DNA from: Mesorhabditis belari
Taxonomy: Eukaryota; Nematoda; Chromadorea; Rhabditida; Rhabditidae
Assembly (NCBI GenBank): GCA_958450365.1
Contig: CAUEEP010000222.1
Location: 372,001-436,000, forward strand
DNA: 64,000 nucleotides
Direction: 5' to 3'
Under the pieces are notes generated by a model, which saw nothing but the letters and a program-made list of their open reading frames with translations, was not told the origin of the DNA and made no database searches. The position numbers were made by a program, and so were the translations under genes. Positions 37,995 to 50,533 of this stretch are shown here, piece after piece (position 1 is the first letter of the stretch; each line of letters begins with the position of its first letter).

Positions 37995-40900
37995 TCAAAA
38001 TGAGGTGACCCGTAGGCGTTGTTCGCGAAACTGGGCGCACTGTTCGATCAATTCGATCAAGTTTCGATCGGAAAGTGTACGCATACGTTTGTCCAGCGAT
38101 CTGCAAAAGAAGCGAGATTTTGTGGGTACTGTACGATTACCTAAAAAAACGATTACCTAAAAAGTGCTCCCTGGAAAAAGCTACCGTAACCCAGAAAATT
38201 TTCTTCAAAATTTGTCGAATTTGACTACTGTAGCGGTACATGTGCCTTCCAGATTGGAGAAAAATAAAATTTCAGGACCACTTTCCTTAACCATTTTCTA
38301 AATAGTGCTTCCCAGAAAATTCTCGTTAGATTTTTTCAATCTGACTACTGTAACTTGTCATGTGCGCTCCAGATCAGAGAAAAATGCAGAAATTATCTCA
38401 ACAGCTTCAGTGGATTGAAAGCTATAGCAATGATCGCAGTTCACTTGAAAATACTCGCCAATTTTCAAGTCATACACACTTCCGATTGCTCAATTGCTCA
38501 ATCTGGAGCGCACACTACCGATTGATTAAGAAAAACGAACCTGTACTCGTCCTGTTCAAGGAGCTTTTCCGGATCCGCCAATTCTTGGGCTCTCGTCGGA
38601 TAGGAGAGCTCTAAAAGACATCGCGTTACCGTATACCCGTCTAGAATTTGCATTTATGCTGTTACCCGATAAAGTCATTGATTTCATCACTGGCAGATGA
38701 AAAACGATCGACATGAAGAGCAAATCGAGGATCAGTGACGTGGCGAGGTCTTTTTTCTGGAGAAAAACAGGATAAAACTGTACAAAGTTCACGTACGTAC
38801 CAGATTCAACTCTCCGCACAAATATCTCTCGCAAGCTCGTTTCAGCACCGGCAAATCGTTCAACTCGGCGTCGATGAGGAAATCGACAAAATCCTGGAAT
38901 CATCCGTTGATCAATTCCAGTTTTGAAAAAAGAAATGGCTGATCTGGATGTCACGGTAGGCGTTAAAGTACAGATTTCGTTCACTACTTCACATTTCAAG
39001 ACAGTGTCCAGACAGGTACAGGACTGTACTCTACAATACTCTACAGTAACCTCAATCTCAATTCCGAAAAAAGAAATGGCTGATCTGGATGTCACAGCAG
39101 GCTTTAAAGTACAGATTTTGTTCACTTCTACAAATTTCAGAATAGTGTTCAGACAGCTACAAGACTGGACCCTACAGTACGCTACAATAGCCCTAATTTC
39201 AATTCCGAAAAAAGAAATGACCGATCTGGATGTCACAACAGGCTTTAAAGCACATACTTCAATCACTACTTCACATTCTACGATAGTGTACTGTGTACAG
39301 TACTGTACTCTACATCTACAGTAACCTCCCCTCTAATATACATCAAAAGCTGCTGTGACATCCAGCTTGCTGATTCCCGTCAGCTAGCTCACCTCAACAT
39401 ACTCCATATGCGGTAAAACCATCTTGTTGAAGTACATGTTAGCCAAGAGCTAAAGTTTGTTAGGTGACAAAGAAAATTTCGAAAATTTAGCCAATCTGGA
39501 ATGCAGGTAAGCGATTTAAAAAAAAATTTGATTAAAATATCGAAATTTTTGGCAGGTGGTTTTTTTCGTTTCGCGTTCACCGCATTTCCCGCTCGATTTC
39601 TTCACGTTTTCCCTTGTTTCTTTGTTATTTGCTCAAATTGGAATGCACATGACGAGCTGCCGGACTTTCAATCCCTTTCCACGGTAACTTTTTCAATCTC
39701 AAACCCCACATCATGTACATGTTCCTTATCTTGTTCGTTGCATTCAAAACTCTCCGGTTCCTCTTCGTCTTCATCGTCAGCGTCATCTAGAAATTGTAAT
39801 TGATAACTTATAGGGTCTAGGATTAGATGTAGTGCAGGGGACCTGACCTAGACCTGACCTGGACCTGGACCTAAACGAAATTTTCAGGACTGGGCCTTTT
39901 TGGGCCACTTTTTGGGATAAATGACATGGATAAACTTTTTTTTGTAAGATCTGGAATACACAGGAAATTTTAAGCGACTCAGAAAAGAAATATTAGCATA
40001 AGTAATCATGGCCGAGTGGTTAGCGAGCTCGACTCCAAGTCTGAGGGTCTGGGTTCGATCCCCGGAGCCGTAAATGGGTTTCATTTTTAGAAATCTAGCT
40101 TTAGGATATTGTAACGTGCCTTCCAGATCGGAGGAGAATTTATTTAAGCACTAGGATTTACATATAAGTTTTCAAGGAAATCATCCAAACTCTAATCGAC
40201 ACGAAGGCAGTTGAATTGGAATGGCTGCCAGCTTGCCTCCTAGACTCGCAAGCTGTTCTGTGACTTCCAGATAACAGGAAAAATCATTGAATTATTGGGA
40301 TTGATATGCGAAATTTTAAGAAAACTGATTGAGACGGTTTTTGGCAGAGAAAAGTTTTAGGACTGGTCGTTTTTAAGCGATTTCCTGGGGATAATAAAGT
40401 TAATGAAAAGCTTTTTATCCGATCTGGAACGCACAGAATCTAGAACTGGCTCAGTGAGTAATCCTCACCATTATCCGGCTCAGGTTGTGAGTCTTCTGGA
40501 TTCGAAATCGCTGACGAGGCGCGTCGTCGCCGACACGAGTCACAACAAGCGATCAGTAGCTGAAAATTAGCTACAAAGCTGGCTAGCCCACAGTATGAAC
40601 CTTTTTTAAACAAATGATCGTGATCGGGTGCTTGTGACAATTGATCGGTGATCGTTGCATTGGTCGAGCTCCTCCGCAACGAGATCAACGACTTTCGGCG
40701 CTCATTCTGAAAGTTGTGAAGCGATCGAAACTAATTTTTGTGCCATCTGGAACGCACGCGACAATTTGGATAGACTTTGGACGATGAAAAATGGTTTCAA
40801 ATTAGTTGAAGCTCTACCGTACCCCAAATAGGCTACAGTACCCTGAGCCAGACCCAGAGCCGCGCAAGAACTGCCTCCCAGCCATATCTTCACTGGAATA

Positions 40901-43900
40901 CCTTTTTCTCAGACGTGACTGTTAAAAATGGTTGCTCTTCCGCGTCCATCACCATCCTGAATCTCTCCTCGTAATCCACTTTCTCATGGCGGGGGATTTT
41001 GTTTGATTGATGTTGATGAACACTAGATTTTTTTATTGAAATAGCTAGTGTGACATCCAGATCGACGTCTGGTTTATAAACTAAACCAAATGCAATAGAA
41101 GGGGTGTGTTTACATGGGAGGACAAAGTACAGTCAGCCTGAGCATCGAAAAGTTTCGATTGGCTATCTATTTTTTTTATTGAAATAGCTAGTGTGACATC
41201 CAGCTTGACGTCTGGTTTATAAATTAAACCAAATTCAATAGAAGAGATGCGTTTACATGGGAGGACAAAGTACAGCCGGGTATCGAAAAGTTTTGTTTTT
41301 CGAAAAAACCTATTTTTTTAATTGAAATAGCTAGTGTGACATCCAGATGGAGGTCTGGCTTAGAAACTAAACCAAATGCAATAGAAGGGATGCGTTTACA
41401 TGGGAGGACAAAGTACAGCCGGATGACGAAAAGTTTTGATTTTCGAAAAAGCCTATTTTTTTAATTGAAAAACATAGTGTGACATCCAGATTGAAGTCTG
41501 GCTTAGAAACTAAACCAAATGCGCCAAAAGGGATGCGTTTACGAGGACGAACTCGAAACTCACCGTTTCGTTCGTTTCTTCCAAACTTTACTGTTCACTC
41601 TTGCCTTGTAGTTGGCGGTGAGAAAAGATTCCTGAAGAAATTCGAAACCAAACCTTTGAAAATTCAAACCTGTGGCGTCGGTGTCGAGGCGTCCAAATAA
41701 AAAAACGGATCAAAAAGCCGCGATTCCATTCGGAGAGTCACCGAAACGCGCACCGAGTTCCCCACGTTTTCCTAGATTCAAATTCGATCTAGAGTCAATT
41801 AAAACGAATTTCTGTGTGATCTGGAACGCACACAACAACTTCCAAGTCCTTAGACTAGAAAAAAATGGACTTAAATGAAATTGATATTCTTGAATTGAGA
41901 ATGCCGGAGAATTTGAGTAATCCTTTGAGATTTTACCTTAAAAATAGTTGCATTGCAAAAGCTGGAATGCACAATGATTGTAGAAAGCTTTTTTGAGTTG
42001 AAAATTTTAGATTGGAAATCAGTCCAGGTCCAGGCCACAACCCAAGAAACCCAAGAAAATAGCAAAGACTTTAAAGACTTATAACTTTGCTTAGAGATTC
42101 TATTATTCTTAACTTTTAATATCGTTTGAAAGAGGAGATTTCAGGCTTTCGAATGATACCAAAAAGAGCTTAATTCGATCAGCCAATCTCAAGAAAATGG
42201 CACTGGTTCAGTTGGCAATCGCTTCCAAAGCGCCAAAAGTTTCACTCGCGATTTTTCGTGATTCGCTAGCCCAATCAAGCTCTTTTTGGTATGATTCGAA
42301 AGCCTGAAATCTCCTCTTTCAAATAATATCAAAAGATAACAGTAATATAATCTCTAAGCAAAGTTATAGGTCTTTAAAGTCAATCACTTCTTCAAGAAAC
42401 CCAAGAAAATAGCAAAGACTTTAAAGACCTATAACTTTGCTTAGAGATTATATTACTGTTATCTTTTGATATTATTTGAAAGAGGAGATTTCAGGCTTTC
42501 GAATCATACCAAAAAGAGCTTGATTGGGCCGGCTAATCCCAAGAAAATAGAGACTGAAAGAAGACTGAAAGTTTAGCGCTCCGGAAAAATTGCGTAATTG
42601 AACCAGTGCCATTTTCTTGGGATTGGCTGACTCAATTAAACTTTTTTTAGTGTCATTCGAAAGCCTGAAATCTCCTCTACAAAACTAAGCTATTTCTAAG
42701 TTGTTTAAACCAAAATCCACCATTATATATTCGGAAACGTGTGCCCGGTCAGCGTGTGTCATCTCGTGAGAAAGTCCCCGTTGCATTAGCATCATTTTGC
42801 CGAAAATGTTAGCGATCAAATGGGATTCTCAGGGAAAACTCACTCTCCTCAACTCTTGAACCGTTCGTTTTTTCCTTTGGCTCTTTCCCCGGATTGATCG
42901 AAATTGAGAATTTCGCGTTCACGTCAATCTAAAGATTTTGGATACGTTGAAAGTTTCATTTTTAAAAATCTAACTTTAGGATATTGTTACATGCATTCCA
43001 GATTGGAGATTAGTTTATTTAAACCCTAGGATTTGCATATCAGTTTTCAAGGAAATCAGCCAAACTCCAATCGACACGGCAGTTGAATTGAAATGGCTGC
43101 CAGCTTGCCTCCTGGTCGCTCAAGCTGTTCTGTGACTTCCAGATAATGGGATAAACCATTGAATTGCTAGGATTGATATGCGAAATTTTAAGAAAACTGG
43201 TTGAGACGGTTTTTGCGGGCAGGACTGGTCGTTTTTAAGCGATTTTCTAGAGATAATGAAGTTAATGAAAAGCTTTTTATGCAATCTGGAAAGCACAGAA
43301 AATTTTGAGATATTCAGAAAAGCAATATTAGCCTAAGTAATCATAGCCGAGTGGTTAGCGAGCTCGGCTCCCAGTCAGAGGGTCCGGGTTCGATCCCCGG
43401 AGCCGTAAATGAGTTTCATTTTTAGAAATCTAACTTTAGGATATTGTAACGTGTCTTCCAGCTTGGAGATTAGTTCATTTAAACCCTAGGATTTGCATAT
43501 CAGTTTTCATGGAAATCAGCCAAACTCTAATCGACACGGCAGTTGAACTGGAATGGCTGCCAGCTTGCCTCCTGGTCGCTCAAGCTGTTCTGTGACTTCC
43601 AGATAACAGGAAAAATCATTGAATTGCTGGGATTGATACTCCACAGTACTCGAATTCACCTGGTTCACCGGCCCATCCACATAGTACAACTCGACAGCGA
43701 CATAATTTGCCGGATCGGGCACATTCTCATCGGGATATGCTTCTGAGTCGATCTCCTCGTCAGAGCAGAGCTAAAGTGGTACAGAATGATTTAAAAAGTA
43801 CAAAGTGACTGATTCCAATCAAGCCCCATCAAGTCCCCTCAAAAATCTCAGCCAATTCGCGAAATCATCAGTCAGCTTTTCTTTATTTAGCCGAACTGGA

Positions 43901-44517
43901 CGTCACCGGTGATGCTAGATGGGATCAAGAGTTGAATTAATGGCTATTTTTTCAAGTATTTTTTGAGTTTTGAGTTCTCTCAAAAATCTCGGGGATTGTT
44001 GAAGATATTGAGTTGGTTTTTGTTTATTTGGCTGATCTGGATGTCACTAGAGCTGGATGTCGTTTAATCTGATGGATTAGACTTGTAGTTAAAAATTCAA
44101 TACCCCTCCTGTTGTTCCATGGATTTTGAGACTCCACTGAAATGAAACATGATCGTAAACAGTTGCGAATTTCGGAGAAACATGCAAAATGACTGAATCG
44201 TCAACGGAAATCGTGCGCAGAGAGATCTGAAATAGAGATTTGCATTGAAAGGAGTACTGTAAACAGACTTAAACTCGGTATACTGTAGCCTGTAAAATGA
44301 TACCAAAAAATCAACTATAACATGGTACTTAAACAAGTGAATTAGGTCTCGTGCCTTCCAGATAAGACTTCTCTAAAGTTTTAGCCCCGGCTCAATCACC
44401 CAACTGCCTTTTTTTTTCTTTCGGAGAAGAATTTACCTTAACCGGCCAAACATAGTTGAAGCTGATGAACTGTGGACCGGTGATCGCCGAGGAAAGAGGT
44501 TCACGGGAATCAGGCAT
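37995..44517 (-). CDS. BTB/POZ-domain protein (possible MATH-like N-terminus), 13 exons
   Basis: Exons: 44437-44517, 43660-43770, 42854-42928, 41670-41771, 41564-41631, 40902-41022, 40469-40706, 39689-39786, 39393-39449, 38801-38893, 38666-38756, 38541-38610, 37995-38100; 1311 bases, 436 residues, TGA stop. The start follows TTTTTCAG by two bases. Residues about 290-350 fit the second half of a BTB fold: DVGFEIEKLLANMYFNKMVL matches the usual D-V-x-x-E-x-F-x-x-L-L-x-Y-x-Y-T-G region, and LNDLPVLKRACERYLCGEL matches the helix before BACK. VANFQLLIACCDSC may be the HKxxLAAxS segment. An acidic run (DDADDEDEEEPE, about 266-277) interrupts the domain. The N-terminus (ISFNYVWPVK, YVAVELYYVDGP) faintly resembles MATH. 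Such proteins are often Cullin-3 adaptors; that role is inference. Exon 3's donor was chosen by frame. Its introns hold several tRNA-like units and box arrays. Confidence 0.78.
38935..39345. repeat. Box-bearing tandem repeat in a BTB-gene intron, 141 bp
   Basis: CTGGATGTCACR cores at 38944, 39085 and 39226, each after CCGAAAAAAGAAATGGC-like sequence. It fills most of intron 9 of the BTB gene. Confidence 0.85.
40002..40070 (+). repeat. tRNA-like Pol III unit, CCA-loop family, BTB-gene intron
   Basis: TGGCCGAGTGG A box, loop CTCCAAG (Trp-like CCA), B box GGTTCGATCCC. Box CTGGAATACACA at 39951-39962, spacing 47. An inverted box follows 171 bp after the first. Antisense to the BTB gene. Confidence 0.75.
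41035..41530. repeat. Box-bearing tandem repeat in a BTB-gene intron, four units of 143 bp
   Basis: TGTGACATCCAG with TCCAG at 41056, 41199, 41342 and 41485; GCGTTTACATGGGAGGACAA follows in the first three. Confidence 0.85.
42040..42690. repeat. Head-to-head foldback repeat in BTB-gene intron 3
   Basis: A segment around AAGACTTATAACTTTGCTTAG appears forward near 42070, inverted near 42360, then forward again near 42420. An inverted partner of the AGAGGAGATTTCAGGC segment lies near 42670. The arrangement is two imperfect foldbacks in tandem. Confidence 0.7.
43337..43405 (+). repeat. tRNA-like Pol III unit, BTB-gene intron
   Basis: A box TAGCCGAGTGG, loop CTCCCAG, B box GGTTCGATCCC. Box CTGGAAAGCACA at 43286-43297, spacing 47; inverted box 171 bp downstream of the first. 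Confidence 0.75.
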
Positions 44518-44707
44518 GTCTGAAAAATAGTTTTTACAACATTTTACAAGTTAAAACTAGTGAAAACAAGCGTTTCTCTAGAAAATTTACAGGACTGGGC
44601 CTTTTTGGGCCACTTTTTCGGGATAAACGACATCAATAAATCTTTTTTCATAAGATCTGGAATACACAGGAAATTTTAAGCGACTCAAAAAAGAAATATT
44701 AGCATAA

Positions 44708-44776
44708 GTAATCATAGCCGAGTGGTTAGCGAGCTCGACTCCAAGTCTGAGGGTCTGGGTTCGATCCCCGGAGCCG
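44708..44776 (+). repeat. tRNA-like Pol III unit upstream of the BTB gene
   Basis: Nearly identical to the unit at 40002. Box CTGGAATACACA at 44657-44668, spacing 47; inverted box 171 bp further on. Lies just 5' of the BTB start, in opposite orientation. Confidence 0.75.
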
Positions 44777-45179
44777 TAAATGGGTTTCATTTTTAGAAAT
44801 CTAGCTTTAGGATATTGTAACGTGCCTTCCAGATCGGAGGAGAATTTATTTAAACCCTAGGATTTACATATAAGTTTTCAAGGAAATCATTCAAACTCTA
44901 ATCGACACGAAGGCAGTTGAATTGGAATGACTGCCATCTTGCCTCCTGGAATCCCAAGCTGTTCTGTGACTTCCAGATAACAGGAAAAACCATTCAATTG
45001 TTGGGATTGATATGCGAAATTTTAAGAAAACTGGTTGAGACGCTTTTGGCAGAGAAAAATTTTGGGACTGACCGTTTTTAAGCGATTTCCTGGGGATAAT
45101 GAAGTTAATGAAAAGCTTTTTATCCGATCTGGAACGCACAAAAAATTTTGAGATATTCAGAAAAGAAATATTAGCAATT

Positions 45180-45250
45180 GTACCGGTGGCCGAGTGGTTA
45201 GCGAGCTCGGCTCCAAGTCTGAGGGTCCGGGTTCGATCCCCGGAGCGCGC
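45180..45250 (+). repeat. tRNA-like Pol III unit, CCA-loop family
   Basis: TGGCCGAGTGG and GGTTCGATCCC boxes; T arm CCGGG/CCCGG pairs perfectly but acceptor ends do not. Box CTGGAACGCACA at 45129-45140, spacing 47. Oligo-T runs follow within 30 bp. Confidence 0.75.
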
Positions 45251-46122
45251 AAAACTTTTGTTCTTTATTTTTTTTCAATGAAATCATCTTAAAACTGTTT
45301 GCAGACAATATAAAATGAGATATTTTTGTCGCTTTTCCATTTTTCTAGCAAAAAAAACACCTTATCGATCATTGAAATCTGTGAAAAATAGGAAAATTTC
45401 GAAAGCTTCAAAAAAATATTTTTTTGAGAGAATTAAATAGCATGCCTTCCAGGATTTCATTTGGAAATCGAAAATTCGAAAAAACTTTTATAGATGTCGT
45501 TATTTTTGCGCAAACTCTTTTCCCTGCTTTTCTGTGCTCTAACAAAGATCGGTTACGCGTTCGCAAATAGAGAAAAATGTGGGAAAGGGAGGGATTTTTA
45601 AAAGAAAAGAAGAAAAACAAAAGAAAAATAGGATTCTCGTCGAAATTTTTCGATTGTTTTCACATTTTTCTAACGACTTTAGTGTGAAAATGGAAGAATT
45701 TGATGGAAAGTTTTAGGTAAATGGGTTTCATTTTTAGAAATCTAACTTCAGGATATTGGTACATGCCCTCCAGCTTGGAGATTCGTTCATTTAAACCCTA
45801 GGATTTACATATAAGTTTTCAAGGAAATCAGCCAAACTCTAATCGACACGAAGGCAGTTGAATTGGAATCGCTGCCAGCTTGCCTCCTTGCCATCCCAAG
45901 CTGTTCTGTGACTTCCAGATAACAGGAAAAACCATTCAATTGTTGGGATTGACATGCGAAATTTCAAGAAAACTGATTGAGACGGTTTTTGGCAGAGAAA
46001 AATTTTGGGACTGGTCGTTTTTAAGCCATTTTCTAGAGATAATGAAGTTAATGCAAAGGTTTTTATGCGATCTGGAAAGCACAGTAAATTTTAAGATATT
46101 CAGAAAAGAAATATTGGCGATT

Positions 46123-46192
46123 GTACCGGTGGCCGAGTGGTTAGCGAGCTCGGCTCCAAGTCTGAGGGTCCGAGTTCGATCCCCGAAGCCGC
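46123..46192 (+). repeat. tRNA-like Pol III unit, CCA-loop family
   Basis: A box TGGCCGAGTGG, B box AGTTCGATCCC. Box CTGGAAAGCACA at 46072-46083, spacing 47. T runs immediately behind the unit. Confidence 0.75.
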
Positions 46193-47089
46193 TTTTGCTT
46201 TTTTGTTTTTTGATTTTTTAAGGCTTAAAAGTGAAAAAGTCAATAAAACATGGGAAATCAATGTAAAAATTTTGAAGGTTTAATGAATTTTCGGCCAGCA
46301 GACTCATCAAAAACGAAAAGCAACGAGATGAGACGCTTTTTTTTAATTTTCGAAAGAAAACATCAAATTTTTTTTGCAAATTCCATCTATCTGGAAGGCA
46401 GAAAAGCGAATGAAAACGCTTAAATCGATAAATTTCGAATTTATTGAAAGGCACTCTTAAATGCAAATTTTGGCCTCGATAAGCTGATTATTTCGATTGA
46501 TCAGATCGAGCATTTTGCGGGAAACTCAAATTTGGAGTGCACAAGAGCCGCAAGCAATGGATTGGTCAGTAAAAATGGGAAAGAAAAATTTCAGTTGGTT
46601 GTAGTTGGGTAACTGAACCAAGTAAAAAACACAAAAATCAAAAACTGGTTTTAGTGTGATTTTAGTGCGCCAATTTATTATGTGACTTCCAACTAAGCGA
46701 AATATAAAATAACACCAGAATTGAGCTCATTTAACAATGTTTTTACAGTGACTGAACCGACCGAGCTAAAAACTTTTTTTTTTTTGATGAAAATCAAAAA
46801 TCCGATTTCACCAATTTTTATTGTGCTTTCCAGCTTGACGAGCAAGAAAATTTCCATCAAAATCGGCGCATTCGAAAAGTCGGTAGCGCGTTGATAAGCT
46901 TTCGCGCGCATTTACTCCAGCCTGTAATCGATTTTCTGATTTTGTTTTAATTTTTGGAAATACTGGAAGTCATCCATTAAAAATCAATCAAAAGAATCCT
47001 CACTTTCCAATCATTTTCACTCTTCGAAAATGAGTATTTATTTTTTTTCATGCATCCACCCGAGAAATCGATAAATTTTGGATTTTCGT

Positions 47090-47735
47090 GAAAAGCTGAA
47101 AATTCCAATTTTCCCCGGATTATCCCGGCTTTCGAGAGCCAATCGATTTGAGTTAAATGGAGATTTGCGACAAAAGGATTACGGTAAAAGATACTCAGCC
47201 AACGGCTTTAAATGCTAATTTCGAGAGAATCCCAACTGATTACCAGTTTTTATTTTGTTTTTTTCAATTCAACTCCAATAGATTTCATTTCTGTGCGCTC
47301 CAGGATTTTTAAAAATCATCATGAAATTCTTTTGGCAGAAATTGGGAGCGAAATCAAGCGATGAACTTGATTCGCAGAACCAACTCTGCCAAATTGGCTG
47401 AATTTTCAATTCCAAATGCTTCATTTCGTGCTGTGCCATCCAGGATTTCTAAAAAACATCATGAAATTCTTTTGGCAGAATTTGAGAGCGAAATCAAGCG
47501 ATGAACTTGATTCGCAGAACCAACTCTGCCAAATTGGCTGAATTTTCTATTCCAACAGCTTCATTTCGTGCTGTGCGCTCCATAACTAACATCTATCAAG
47601 ATTCTAGATCAACAACTCTACTCTATCGCTGTCTAAGCAGCTCGATTCAATTCAACTCCCCACCCAAGTTTCCCTATTTCATCCAATCAAATCAAATCAA
47701 ATTTCTAAAAAAACATCATGAAATTCTTTTGGCAT
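47090..47735. repeat. Left copy of a direct duplication flanking 4.2 kb
   Basis: CCGGATTATCCCGGCTTTCG, ACTCAGCCAACGGCTTTAAA, the 140-bp monomers and the CTCTATCGCTGTCTAAGCAG segment recur in the same order at 51945-52690. The right copy has one extra monomer. Confidence 0.8.
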
Positions 47736-48182
47736 TCTCAAGCCACCTTTAAACCCTAGGGAGTTCTAGATCATTTTAATCGCTTGTTTTTTTCTTTCAT
47801 CATCTTTCATTTTTTGTTAACCATTGATAATAAATTTATTTTTAGGAATGGTCGAAAGGAAAAGCAAAAACAAAAGCGCAAAGTGATCAATTGAAAGTGA
47901 TGATGAGCCCGAAATAGAATCAAAGAAAGTAAAAGAAGAAAAACTTTATTAAAAAACTTCAGGTTTATTTTATTTTGTTTCAAAGCAAATTTTTTTAGGA
48001 AAAAAACCTTTTCACGTTTTTCTTGTTCTGCACAAATGGTATTCAAAGGAACGCCGAGCGATTCAAAACGATTCAAAAGGAGTTGAAGGAGTGAAAAGGT
48101 TTCAACTTTTTTGTTTTGCGTTTGTGTTTCTTTTTTTTAGACTCAAGAATGCAAGAAGTCAAATCCTCGTAGAGTTCGATCA

Positions 48183-48285
48183 TGTTCAAGCTGGGAAAGC
48201 TGTTGTGCTGTTCAAGCTGGGAAAGCTGTTGTGCTGTTCAAGCTGGGAAAGCTGTTGTGCTGTTCAAGCTGGGAAAGCTATTGCG
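48183..48285. repeat. 26-bp tandem repeat, about four copies
   Basis: The unit GTTCAAGCTGGGAAAGCTGT plus TGTGCT repeats with almost no change. As 26 is not a multiple of three, the open frame through it reads the unit in successive frames. It lies in the putative exon 48140-48367. Confidence 0.85.
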
Positions 48286-48814
48286 TGCCGCTGTGCCGAC
48301 AATTGAAGCAAGTCGAAAATCACATTGCTAATCGTCGTCAAGGCTTAACACAAAACAAACGCCTCTAGGTGAGTTTAAACTTTTTGTTTCTTATTTTTTG
48401 ATTTACAGGGCCAAGTGGAATGAAATTGATTGATGAATTGATGACATTGATTGATGACAATTGATGATGTTTTGGAAAATACCCAAGCGCTTGGTAAAAT
48501 TGGCGACGGAATCGATACTTTGGTTTGTTGTTGTTGCAAGCTTAAACTTTTTTCTATCTAGTTTCTTGTTGACCATGCGTACACCTCGAAAAGCTCTTTG
48601 ACTCTGATGAAATCGATGGCCAATTGTTTCAAATTATCGTATTTTCTGTAATAGTGCAGGCTATAATAGTAGTGTAGTCTGTAATAGTAATGCAGTCTGT
48701 AATAGTAGTGCAGGCAGGAGGGCTGTTGAAAAAAATATTAGTCCAGCCTGCTAAAATTTGCTCTGTTGTTGTTTACTTTGACTTTCTTTGTTTTAAAAGC
48801 ACACTGGTACAGTA

Positions 48815-49035
48815 CTGGACAATGAAATATCATATTTGAAAAACAATCGTCACTTTCGCGCGTCTGTAACTTCCTTGTCTTTGAGTTTAAACTATTAGTG
48901 TTATGCATTTTCTGAAAGCTCTTTTCAAGGGCTACACAATGGTAATATTAATATTTAGAAATACGGTAAAGACAAGGGAGTTACAGACGCGCGAAAGTGA
49001 CGATCGTTTTTCAAATATGATATTTCATTGTTCAG
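48815..49035. mobile_element. 221-bp foldback MITE nested in the pogo element
   Basis: The two arms of roughly 65 bp are near-perfect inverted copies (outer CTGGACAATGAAATATC and GATATTTCATTGTTCAG), flanked on both sides by TA. It lies wholly inside the pogo-type transposon and therefore inserted later. No coding capacity. Confidence 0.75.
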
Positions 49036-49493
49036 TAGTGTAGCTAAATGAGATGCTATTATGAGAAGGGACTATTTATTTAGTACTGACTAATATATTA
49101 TGACTATTTAGTACTAACTAACATATTGTGCTTGCAATTAACTTTCTTGACATATTGCTACTACTTTCTTTTCGTACTTTTGGCACTTCTACTTTCTTTT
49201 AGTACTTTACCCGCCGCACATTTAAGCACTTGACTAAACAAAGGCTAAAACTATGCCTTTCTTAGTTTAGCTTAGCCTTTATCTACTATAATTTAATTTA
49301 AGAGTATAATTTAAACATTTGCCGTTTGCCCATAAACAATTTGCCCATAAAATCATTCTACTTGCACTAAAATTGACATATTTTTATGATGGAAAAAGAT
49401 GCGGTGGCTATAACCCACTTCTTTTATTACTTTATTGATTTATTGATTTACGAGCATTTTCTTATTCTTTTCAAAGTTTGATTTTTTAGAAAT

Positions 49494-50533
49494 GGAACTA
49501 GACGGCGATTCCGACAAACAATGGCAACAAAAGCAACAATGGCAACAAAAGCAACAAAAGCAACAATTTTGTACAAAGCAATATTCGAAAAGGATATTGA
49601 TATATTAATTGCTCGGGATGCTCGAGATTGGAACGCTCAATGCGAAGAGGATTTTCTCGTGCCTGAAGATGAAATAAACTTAGGTGCAAATGAAACCGAC
49701 ATTGCTGACAACATATTGGCAACTGGCGAAGAGGAGCCTGATGAGGAACCTTCTCGAAAACGCAAAGTGACCCCATCCGAGATGGGCTCGAAGAAAAAAC
49801 GCTATTTTTTGGCGTCGAGACCAAGCTTATGGTTGTCGCTTTTGCGGAAAAGACTGACAAAGCAGCCGCCGCTAGAAGATTCGGTGTTCATCGGCAAAAT
49901 GTTCTCCCGTGGTGTAAGAGAAACAATTATCTTTGCCGATCTTTGCCTGCGACTAGACTGGGATATTTATTGATCAATCCAACAACCTTACGATTAACAA
50001 AAGAGGTGTGCGAGAGGTTTCCCTTCTCTCAACTGGACACAACAAGCTGAGGATATCAGTGATGCTGACAGCTCGGGATGATGGCTATAAGTGCAAGCTT
50101 TTTGTTTTGTTAAATCGAGTCAGACCCGATCCGGCGTTTATCACAAAATTTCAAGGCAAGCTGGCGTTGAACTGGAGTGGTTCAATTTGGATGAGCGAGA
50201 CATCGAAGGCCTACCTTCAGAAGATTATTGGAGCTCCGTTGTTTGGAAAGCGATTGCTCGTGTGGGACAATTGCTAAAAAGTGAGGTGACAAAGAAAAAG
50301 CTAAAGGAAATGAGCCTTAATTCGATTCTTGTACCTGGAGGATGCACCAAATACTTGGATGTTCCAAGCGCCAGATGTTGCCTGGAACGCTCCCTTTAAA
50401 GCAAAGCAAGCAGATGGTCAACGGATCAAGGCCTCTCACGAAAGAAAGGAATCCCGCTCCACCACCGATGGAAATTGGCATAGGTTTGGAACGAGCTGCC
50501 GCGGGAAGCTTGGAATGAGCTGCCGAAGCATTT
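49494..50533 (+). pseudogene. pogo-type transposase relic
   Basis: Reading across several frames gives a Gln-rich start, an acidic linker, a psq-type helix-turn-helix (AEKTDKAAAARRFGVHRQNV near 49840-49905), then the DDE core: KLRISVMLTARDDGYKCKLF, FQGKLALNWSGSIWM and GKRLLVWDNC (50045-50275), ending with VPGGCTKYL and DVAWNAPFKAK (50325-50410). These are family hallmarks. Frames change at least three times and a stop follows WDNC, so no intact enzyme is encoded here. Confidence 0.8.

Larger units (their letters stand above)
39895..46195. repeat. Dispersed composite repeat family (about 370 bp plus tRNA-like unit)
   Basis: Copies at about 39895-40437, 42950-43405, 43405-43640, 44585-45250 and 45720-46192. 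Each runs from a TTTTTAGAAATCTA segment through GTGCCTTCCAG, AAGCTGTTCTGTGACTTCCAG and GCTTTTTATCCGATCTGGAA. Most lead into a tRNA-like unit. The copy ending at 43640 stops about 20 bp from BTB exon 2. This is a span containing exons, not one element. Confidence 0.75.

Noticed and set aside
38556..39266. 236-codon open frame on the minus strand
   Set aside because: It is mostly the 141-bp box array read through; the real BTB exons in that stretch lie in a different frame with proper splice sites.
39884..40084. An open frame repeated almost word for word at 44587-44790 (starting MKPIYGSGDRTQTL)
   Set aside because: It is the antisense reading of a tRNA-like unit and its repeat, so the match reflects the repeat family and not a protein.
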